IMG/VR virus record: IMGVR_UViG_3300032770_001058
Location: 1 to 59,006 of that record
DNA from: a virus
Reading direction: 5' to 3' (one strand)
DNA length: 59,006 nucleotides
Shown here: positions 46,331 to 52,274 of the stretch, in pieces
Position numbering within the stretch: position 1 is the stretch's first letter
Layout of the letters: every line of letters begins with the position of its first letter
Made by a program: the position numbers and the translations under genes
The notes under the pieces: generated by a model
What the model saw: only the letters and a program-made list of their open reading frames with translations
What the model was told of the DNA's origin: nothing
Database searches by the model: none

Positions 46331-47642
46331 AGTCCTTCTTCTCGCTGCCCGAAGGCCCGCCACTTTGCCAAGTGCCCGGGCCCAGCCGGTTCTCCCACCA
46401 AACCAGCTCACTCCAGGTATCAGGAAAGTTCGCGCGCGTTGCGGCATACGCTTCTGTTCGCTGGCCGGGACAGATGCGGCAGGCCGTGCGGCAGAGCCCG
46501 CGGCCGTAGCCTTCCCACAGCGGCATCTGGACGTCCGCAATCAGCTTTTCGCAGATCTCCTTCTGCGAGAAGTAAAGCGGCTGGAAGAATTTGTAATCCT
46601 TCATGCGCTCGACGACCAGGAAGCGCGATTCCTGCACCTTCCCATGCAGCCGGGACCGCTCCGACGCGCGCCCACCACGCACGATCACCACTTCCTCAGC
46701 CTTAAAGCCGGCGACGAAGTTGTCCAGTGTCTCGTGCAGAATCTCGTGACACCAGGGGAAGTGCGGCGACGGCCAGCCCTGCTTGTCGAGCTCCTCGTAA
46801 ATCGTCACCTTCGAGCGGAGGATCTTCAAGATGAAGCGGCTGCCGAAGAAATCGCGACTGGCGATCAGGTGCTGCGGCATCGTCGGGAACTCGGAACCCA
46901 GGTCAGCGTACATCAGGATCACTTCGGCTTCGGGCAGGAAGTGATGCACCCATAGCGTAGCCGCGCTGGAATCCTTCCCCCCGGAGAACTCGACCAGGAC
47001 CTTGCGCCCTTTCAGGACAGCCATCTCTTCTTCGGTGGGCGCAAATTCCGCCAGACTCTCGGCCACACTGAATCGTGCCTTATCAGCCTCACTTAGTCCA
47101 CCGCCGCCGCCGGCATGCTCGCGCCCGAACATCGCGCGCTGTTCCTGCTCAGAGAAGAACGGCTTTAGATCGAGCTCGGCGGACAGATCATGAAGCACCT
47201 TCGGATCCCACTCCAGGCCCAGCTCGGCCGCGCGATTGTCGGCCAGGGCGAGCTCGCGCGCCTTTGGGTCATTGAGATCGAGATCGGTACGTTGCACGGC
47301 GACCAGCTTCGTGCCGTCGCAGGGCACGATCACGACGTCCTGGAGGCCAGCCGCGCCCGCCTGCTCGACCGTCTTGTTTCCGGCGATGATGCGGCCCTTG
47401 CGGTCCAGCAGGATCGAGCGGCCCGCGCCGTATTCTTTCAACGAACGCGCGACGAATTCGCGCCCGCGCTTCGTGCCTTTGTTGGCATTGCGGTCGTCTT
47501 GCACAAGGTCACTGATCTTCGCGAGCTGCTGTTCGCTCGGCTTCGGCGCTGGCATCGGCTCAGGCTGCGGCTGCTCAGGCTTCGATTGTTCAGGCTGGGC
47601 TTTCGACACTGGTTTAGCGGCTTTGGCCTTCTTCTCAGGCAT
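46233..47642 (-). CDS. ParB-like - PP-loop (PAPS reductase-like) fusion
   Basis: 469 residues. After a Pro/Gln-rich start, about 37-145 is a ParB-like domain (LAKISDLVQDDRNANKGTKRGREFVARSLKEYGAGRSILLDRKGRIIAGNKT). Residues 213-400 are a PP-loop ATPase of the PAPS reductase/DndC type: VLVEFSGGKDSSAATL (loop at 220-225), MYADLGSEFP, ASERSRLHGK and LCRTACRICPG (Cys 384, 388, 391). Such proteins activate or transfer sulfur. ParB/PP-loop fusions are seen in phages and may modify DNA or free nucleotides. AAGGAG is 6 nt from ATG 47642. It is the last gene of the minus-strand integrase-side cluster. Confidence 0.85.
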   Translation of the reverse strand: MPEKKAKAAKPVSKAQPEQSKPEQPQPEPMPAPKPSEQQLAKISDLVQDDRNANKGTKRGREFVARSLKEYGAGRSILLDRKGRIIAGNKTVEQAGAAGLQDVVIVPCDGTKLVAVQRTDLDLNDPKARELALADNRAAELGLEWDPKVLHDLSAELDLKPFFSEQEQRAMFGREHAGGGGGLSEADKARFSVAESLAEFAPTEEEMAVLKGRKVLVEFSGGKDSSAATLWVHHFLPEAEVILMYADLGSEFPTMPQHLIASRDFFGSRFILKILRSKVTIYEELDKQGWPSPHFPWCHEILHETLDNFVAGFKAEEVVIVRGGRASERSRLHGKVQESRFLVVERMKDYKFFQPLYFSQKEICEKLIADVQMPLWEGYGRGLCRTACRICPGQRTEAYAATRANFPDTWSELVWWENRLGPGTWQSGGPSGSEKKDFTRMANSGEQRFRDHQAARSGATAPQADAEQQ

Positions 47643-47998
47643 GGTGACTCCTTGACGTTGGAAAAAATCGAAAAACTTTATTTCGCGGCTGCGCGTGCGG
47701 CACTGGCGTGCGGTCTACGCGCTCGGCTCTCCGAAGTTTTTTACCCACCATATAAAAGGCGAAAGAGGCAAAAACATGGTGGTGAAAGTCGAGCGAAGGT
47801 CATCGATCGCTACTTTCGCCGCGTTTTCACTGTCTCTTTTCAAGGTCGAGTGAGGAGCAGAGGAGACGAGGGAGCGGTAGTTTCCCTGCGCGGGTCGATA
47901 GAACCGGGCCGCAGGAGAACGGCAGATCGAAGCGAAGAGTGACTAAGGAGCGGGCGAAATGACGCTGAATTCGCGCCATTTCGGTCACAATCCCTCTA
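47643..47998. other. 356-bp intergenic region with a long inverted repeat
   Basis: No gene was found on either strand. It holds an imperfect inverted repeat 47956-47982 (GAAATG and CATTTC arms, one mismatch, TGAATTC centre), 17 nt past the HNH stop, and an AT-rich segment (about 47740-47765) that could contain a promoter for the PP-loop gene. A CCGCAGGAGAAC at about 47910 resembles the early-gene ribosome-binding site but no gene follows on that strand. Confidence 0.45.
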
Positions 47999-48328
47999 CT
48001 AAACGCGCCCACCTTTGCCACCCAAGCTGTCGTGATGAGGGCCACAGAGTGCCTGCACATTGTCCTCATCGAACAGAGCGCCGCCATCTTCCAGTCTGAT
48101 GACGTGGTGCAGCTCGGTTGCTGGTCGCTCACAACCGCAACTAGCCTCACACAATGGACGGCTAAATAGAACAGCGGAGCGGAACTTGCGCCATCGTCGG
48201 TCGTATTGACGCTGGGTGGAACTGCCGCGCTGGACTTCGATCTTGCGCTGATGAGCAGGGCAGTAACCCGACGGGACGAGCGCGCCGCAGTGAGGCTGGG
48301 CGCAGGGCCTGAGCGGAGCAACGGGCAT
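47999..48328 (-). CDS. HNH endonuclease
   Basis: 109 residues. Zinc-binding Cys in PCAQPHCGALVPSGYCPAHQ and later LCEASCGCERPATELHHVIRLEDGGALFDEDNVQALCGPHHDSL, with H-H and the N...H of the HNH fold. Phage HNH proteins often help the terminase cut the packaging site. Unusually, it lies 13 kb from terL in a minus-strand cluster. Its start is next to the stop of the upstream gene. Confidence 0.9.
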   Translation of the reverse strand: MPVAPLRPCAQPHCGALVPSGYCPAHQRKIEVQRGSSTQRQYDRRWRKFRSAVLFSRPLCEASCGCERPATELHHVIRLEDGGALFDEDNVQALCGPHHDSLGGKGGRV

Positions 48329-48655
48329 CTACGACGCTGCTGAGACTTCCACTTCGAAGCGTGCGATGCCGTGCGAGCGAAAGACCTTATCTTCCCCGGC
48401 GAACACATCGACGACAGTCGCCTGCTTCTTCTCGCCGAGCCGATGGAATTTCTTCTCACCAAGCAGCTTGAGCAGAACCTGGTCGAACTCCGAGCCCAGC
48501 TCGACCGCTTCGCCGGGTTCGACCATCGCGCGCAGCGCGCGCAAATAGTCGTCTGACCGGCCATAGTGACGCGCTCCGAGAGCGCGCGCCTTCAGGTGCT
48601 TAATGACCAGTTCAGCGGGTGTCACTGGCTTGGCTGGTTTCTTCCTCACTGACAT
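48329..48655 (-). CDS. Small phage protein, unknown
   Basis: 108 residues from MSVRKKPAKPVTPAELVIKHLKARALGARHYGRSDDYLRALRAMVEPGEAVELGSEFDQVLLKLLGEKKFHRLGEKKQATVVDVFAGEDKVFRSHGIARFEVEVSAAS. AAGGAG stands 7 nt before ATG 48655. A basic start, helical middle and beta end. No family recognised. Overlaps the upstream membrane protein gene by 44 nt. Confidence 0.68.
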   Translation of the reverse strand: MSVRKKPAKPVTPAELVIKHLKARALGARHYGRSDDYLRALRAMVEPGEAVELGSEFDQVLLKLLGEKKFHRLGEKKQATVVDVFAGEDKVFRSHGIARFEVEVSAAS

Positions 48656-48872
48656 TCGAAACTCCTTCGACAACTAGGTTTTGCCGTTGGCCGACCAGCA
48701 CGTGATCGGTCATCTCTTCGATCTTGTCGATGGCGCTGGGCCGCTTCGGAATGAATTCGCCCCAGGGCGTTTCGTTCGCGGGTTTCCGGAGTTGGAAAAG
48801 CAGGGCGACCATAAGCGCGATCAGAATGCAGTCGAGCGCGACGGCGACTGCGAAAGCGATGAGGGTCAACAT
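48612..48872 (-). CDS. Small membrane protein
   Basis: 86 residues: MLTLIAFAVAVALDCILIALMVALLFQLRKPANETPWGEF then a charged tail. One long or two short membrane helices at the N terminus. ATG 48872 overlaps the stop of the upstream gene. The larger reading frame to 49133 is a shadow. Function unknown. Confidence 0.65.
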   Translation of the reverse strand: MLTLIAFAVAVALDCILIALMVALLFQLRKPANETPWGEFIPKRPSAIDKIEEMTDHVLVGQRQNLVVEGVSNVSEEETSQASDTR

Positions 48873-49195
48873 AGGACAAACGCCGTCTCTCTGCCCAGGC
48901 GTTTCGCCGCAGCCGCATCTGGGATTCGGTCGGCGATGACGACGTTCTTTCGATCTGGGACGAAGAGGCCACGGGCAGCGAAGGCCAGCTTCACGTCGTC
49001 GGTGCGGATCTCGGTAATGAAGTTGTGAGCGCCCAGTTCGCGCAGCTTGTCGGCTACGACGATCAGGCCTCCCAAGTACCACATGATTGCTTCTCGGTTG
49101 CGGTCGCGTTCGCGCTGCAGCAGCTCGACGCACAGTGCCGCGCCAAGGCTGGTTAGAGCGCGGACCGCCCGTTTACGTTCGGATTTCGTGCTCAT
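48866..49195 (-). CDS. Small phage protein, unknown
   Basis: 109 residues: MSTKSERKRAVRALTSLGAALCVELLQRERDRNREAIMWYLGGLIVVADKLRELGAHNFITEIRTDDVKLAFAARGLFVPDRKNVVIADRIPDAAAAKRLGRETAFVLC. Helical start with basic residues. First gene of the minus-strand operon 49195 to 46233; three small inverted repeats lie just upstream and could be its operators. Confidence 0.65.
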   Translation of the reverse strand: MSTKSERKRAVRALTSLGAALCVELLQRERDRNREAIMWYLGGLIVVADKLRELGAHNFITEIRTDDVKLAFAARGLFVPDRKNVVIADRIPDAAAAKRLGRETAFVLC

Positions 49196-49224
49196 TTTTC
49201 CGGTTCGCTTCGTGGACTTGATAA

Positions 49225-49267
49225 CGGTTTTCTAAACCGCTGCTATCGGCGCGATAGTTCGCCGAAC
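49225..49267. promoter_or_regulatory. Three adjacent inverted repeats after the integrase gene
   Basis: CGGTTT-TCT-AAACCG (49225-49239), CTATCG-GCG-CGATAG (49243-49257) and GTTCG-C-CGAAC (49257-49267). They sit between the integrase stop and the next minus-strand operon. Either operators for that operon or arm/core sites for the integrase. The site of recombination was not identified. Confidence 0.45.
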
Positions 49268-49333
49268 TCTCTAAAAATTTGAGGTTTGCTAATCAGCCGC
49301 ACCGGGTGTGGGCTTTTGGTGGGCTTTTTTGTT

Positions 49334-50437
49334 TTAACTTTCCAGCTTGCGCATGGCAGCAACGACATCCGGATCGAGCGTCTTGATGTAACACTTCTGC
49401 GTGACGCTCACATTCGAGTGGCGCAAGATGCGCTGAATGACGTTATCTGAGACGCCGAGATGATGAAGAACAGTCGCCAGGCCCCGCCGGAAAGCGTGCC
49501 AGCCGTGCCAAGCCAGACCGTGGCCGGCCAGAGTCGGTGCAATCACCTTGCGCGCCAGCACATCGAGGTTGATGGGCGCGCCGCTGGCGCTTTGGAAAAT
49601 CAACCCGCTCGGCTGTTGAAGCCGATTGAGCCGGTCCGCGAGCTGGGCAATTACCGGGATCGGCGCTTTGCTCGTCTTAGTCTTGGGTTCGAGCTGATGA
49701 CTGCGCCAGAAGGTCCGCTGCACCTTTAGTTGCTCGCCATCGTAATCTTCCCAGCGAAACCCGCGAATCTCGCTCTTGCGAGCTCCCGTAAACGCTGCGA
49801 CTGTTACGATCGTCGCGGCGGGATCGTCGAGAACCGCGATCATCTGCTGAATTTCGGCCAGGCTGTAGGCGTAGGTTTCGGCGGCGGGTTTTGCCTTCGG
49901 CAGCTCGACATCATGCATCGGGTTCGGCGTGTTGATGATGCCGAGCCGCTTTGCCGCGTGGAAGGCCCCGCTGAGAAATGCCTTGATGTGGCGCAACGTT
50001 GTGATACTCAGATCACGCGCGCGCTGCAGCTCGGCCAGAATGCGCTCTCCGGTCGCAATGTCGAAGTCGCGCAGCACAATTGCCGCGTGCGGCTTCAAGT
50101 ACAACAGCCACATGTTGCGGTAGCCGCGAAACGTGCTGATGCGCTTCTGCGACTCGACTGCCGGAAGGTAGATTTCTTCGACAAACTGTCCGAGAGTTGT
50201 GTTCGCTAGTGGCGCCCGGGCTTCATTCTTCGGCGCAATAAATTCGTCGGCCAGAGTCCGGGCCGCGCCCTTCGTCTTATAGTCGCCGATCGCGGCAGCG
50301 AGCCGATGCGTAACTCGCCTGCGCTGGAGGCTGCCATCAGGAAGCCTCACCGTCTCGCGGTAACGCAGGAACCATGTATTGCCTTTCTTGAAGAGAAAAC
50401 CGCGCTGATGGCGCGTACGCTGCCTACTCACATACAT
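49334..50437 (-). CDS. int: Tyrosine recombinase (phage integrase)
   Basis: 367 residues from MYVSRQRTRHQRGFLFKKGNTWFLRYRE. A core-binding domain (LGQFVEEIYLPAVESQKRISTFRGYRNMWLLYLKPH) and catalytic domain: AFTGARKSEIRGFRW (Arg I), HAFRRGLATVLHHLGVSDNVIQRILRHSNVSVTQKCYIKTL (H-x-x-R and Tyr in CYIKT). It should integrate and excise the phage. ATG 50437 is chosen for the family-like N terminus; the frame is open to 50605. Minus strand, at the right end of the phage-like region. No excisionase was recognised. Confidence 0.92.
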   Translation of the reverse strand: MYVSRQRTRHQRGFLFKKGNTWFLRYRETVRLPDGSLQRRRVTHRLAAAIGDYKTKGAARTLADEFIAPKNEARAPLANTTLGQFVEEIYLPAVESQKRISTFRGYRNMWLLYLKPHAAIVLRDFDIATGERILAELQRARDLSITTLRHIKAFLSGAFHAAKRLGIINTPNPMHDVELPKAKPAAETYAYSLAEIQQMIAVLDDPAATIVTVAAFTGARKSEIRGFRWEDYDGEQLKVQRTFWRSHQLEPKTKTSKAPIPVIAQLADRLNRLQQPSGLIFQSASGAPINLDVLARKVIAPTLAGHGLAWHGWHAFRRGLATVLHHLGVSDNVIQRILRHSNVSVTQKCYIKTLDPDVVAAMRKLES

Positions 50438-50831
50438 GCGGAGTTTGTGAGACGATTCGATCCGCCCAGCTCGCGCGGCCCTGTAGCGGGTCCCATTCCT
50501 CAACTTTGTCCTGGGCGGCCCGGACGCGGCCGGCACTGATGTAAGACTCGTGACTGCCGCGCTCCCAATCATCGAAGATCGTGCACGGCAGTCCGACATT
50601 GGCAAGAACGTCCGCGAGCGTTATCGAGGCAGGATTGTTTGCGGATTTGCTAGGCGGAGGAGGAACAGGGAGGAGCGCGATCGCGCGGACTCGCTGCGCG
50701 ACCGCGCCTGCGTAGCGGAGAATGCGGGCCTTGCCTTGGGCCAGAAGCTGCACCGCTCGATCTGCCGGAATGTAGCGAACGAACTGCTCGAATTCATCGT
50801 GAAGTCCAACATTGAACCGATTGTTTCGCAT
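50424..50831 (-). CDS. Small protein upstream of the integrase
   Basis: 135 residues from MRNNRFNVGLHDEFEQFVRYIPADRAVQLLAQGKARILRYAGAVAQRVRAIALLPVPPPPSKSANNPASITLADVLANVGLPCTIFDDWERGS. AGGGGC precedes ATG 50831. Its 3' end overlaps the integrase start by 14 nt, so the two are co-translated. Possibly a recombination directionality factor by place, but the sequence does not look like a known excisionase. Confidence 0.6.
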   Translation of the reverse strand: MRNNRFNVGLHDEFEQFVRYIPADRAVQLLAQGKARILRYAGAVAQRVRAIALLPVPPPPSKSANNPASITLADVLANVGLPCTIFDDWERGSHESYISAGRVRAAQDKVEEWDPLQGRASWADRIVSQTPHVCE

Positions 50832-51272
50832 GTGCGCCCCTAAAAGTAACGGCCCGTCGCCGATGACGGGCCTCAATTGACTCATGCAGACCGAACAGGT
50901 ACACGTCGGCCGTAGCTCAACTCCCGCTGCGCGTGGCGAGGCCTTCTAAGGGCGCGCTCGACCTTCTGTGGCCGAAGGAAACGTGCTAACAGCTCGTTGC
51001 AGACCTTTTAGGCTAGCGGCGGGCCTCGCTGAGAAGCAACGCCCAGAGAGTTTGATTTCGCTTACCTAAGTACCTGCCCGACTTCCGTTTCGGGAATTCT
51101 TCAAAGTATGCCGTTTCTGATGACGCTGTGTCGTGATGCAGGGCACGTCGCCGCGTGACCTGGTTAACGTCGTGGACCAGGCACGCCCGTGACCTGCCTG
51201 GTGCCTCCGACTTCTATTTGGTATCGAGCGGATATCCGCGTGATATCTTCACCCTGAGCACGCGGAACTGAC
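50832..51272. promoter_or_regulatory. Intergenic region with dyad repeats upstream of parA
   Basis: 441 bases with no gene found. 51151-51212 contains overlapping dyads (CGTG-A-CCTGG...CCAGG-CACG and CAGGCACG-CC-CGTG...TGCCTG). A GATATC-N5-GATATC site is at 51231-51247. Both lie just before parA, where a centromere or autoregulatory operator is expected. The right phage boundary may lie here, but no direct repeat with the left side was found. Confidence 0.45.
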
Positions 51273-51992
51273 ATGATCATCACCGTAGGCGGAATCAAGG
51301 GCGGCAGTGGCAAGACGACGATCGCGACCAACCTGGCCGTGATGCGCGCGCGGGAGCGATTCTGGACGCCACAGGTGCACAAGCGGATCCCGGACGAACA
51401 TTTTCAGGTATTGCTCATCGACGCCGATGACCAGCAGACCGCCGCCGATTTCACCGCGCGCCGCGCTCTGGAAGGGCACGATTCGACCTTCACCTGCATT
51501 CAGCTCGCCGGGACCGCCGTAAGAACTGAAACCTTGAAGCTGAAAGGGAAGTACGACGACATCATCATCGACGTGGGCGGTCACGATACTACTAGCCAGC
51601 GCGCGGCGCTTTCCATCGCCGACCTGCTACTCGTGCCCTTCGTGCCGCGCAGCTTCGACGTGTGGACGTTGGAGAAGATTGCCGAGCTGGTCGACGAAAT
51701 GCGGCAGGCGAATCCTCACCTGATGGCCTGGACCTTCCTCAATCGCGCCGACCCGCGCGGCCAAGACAACGAACAGGCGGCGGCGCTACTGCGGGAAAAC
51801 GCATTTCTGCGCTTCGTCGATGCGCCGCTGGGCTCGCGCAAGGCTTTTGCGAATGCAGCGGCAGAGGGCCTGGGTGTGGTCGAAATGAACGGCTGTGGTG
51901 ATGAGAAGGCCGTTGCGGAAATGCGCGCACTTTACGCGATCGTGTTCGAGACCTTCGATAAGAGGGGAGACAAGCATGGCAGTCACGCCTAA
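51273..51992 (+). CDS. parA: ParA-like partition ATPase
   Basis: 239 residues. MIITVGGIKGGSGKTTIATNLA carries the deviant Walker A (KGGSGKTT, 9-16), LLIDADDQQT the A' motif and DDIIIDVGGHD the Walker B. It lacks an N-terminal HTH, so it is the small type that pairs with a short DNA-binding partner. The gene downstream overlaps by 17 nt and fits that role. Dyads upstream could be the centromere. This raises the possibility of a plasmid stage, although a tyrosine integrase is also present. Confidence 0.9.
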   Translation: MIITVGGIKGGSGKTTIATNLAVMRARERFWTPQVHKRIPDEHFQVLLIDADDQQTAADFTARRALEGHDSTFTCIQLAGTAVRTETLKLKGKYDDIIIDVGGHDTTSQRAALSIADLLLVPFVPRSFDVWTLEKIAELVDEMRQANPHLMAWTFLNRADPRGQDNEQAAALLRENAFLRFVDAPLGSRKAFANAAAEGLGVVEMNGCGDEKAVAEMRALYAIVFETFDKRGDKHGSHA

Positions 51993-52224
51993 GCCAGCAG
52001 CGAAGAGTAAGGTCGATGTGGACGCGCTCATTCGCAAAGGCGGTTCACCGGCTGCGAACGGCGATATTCGGTCGACCGTCCCACTGAAATTGCGCGTGCC
52101 AGCACCGATGCTGCGCCAAGTGGATGAGATTGTGGCCGCGCGCAAGGTCCCCACGCCGCGCCATTCCTGGCTGCTGGAAGCCATTCACGAGAAGATCGTG
52201 CGCGACTCGCGGCGCCCGACGTGA
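51976..52224 (+). CDS. Small ParA partner, probable RHH DNA-binding protein
   Basis: 82 residues: MAVTPKPAAKSKVDVDALIRKGGSPAANGDIRSTVPLKLRVPAPMLRQVDEIVAARKVPTPRHSWLLEAIHEKIVRDSRR. The strand VPLKLRVP followed by two helices fits a ribbon-helix-helix fold, as in ParG-type partition proteins. Overlaps the parA 3' end; start chosen from the AGGGGAGACAAGC upstream. Confidence 0.72.
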   Translation: MAVTPKPAAKSKVDVDALIRKGGSPAANGDIRSTVPLKLRVPAPMLRQVDEIVAARKVPTPRHSWLLEAIHEKIVRDSRRPT

Positions 52225-52274
52225 AAAATAATTCGGCATTTCCGCAAGCCAGATACTGGGAGAGGTGAAACTCG

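Noticed and set aside
48612-49133. 173-codon minus-strand frame
   Set aside because: The first 87 codons are an Arg-rich shadow of the gene 48866-49195. The real start is ATG 48872.
51045-51057. AGAGTTTGATT resembles the 5' conserved part of 16S rRNA
   Set aside because: The match stops after 11 bases and the flanks are unrelated.
1911-51247. The two GATATC-N5-GATATC sites as attL and attR
   Set aside because: They are in opposite orientation when best aligned and share too little flanking sequence for a recombination core.
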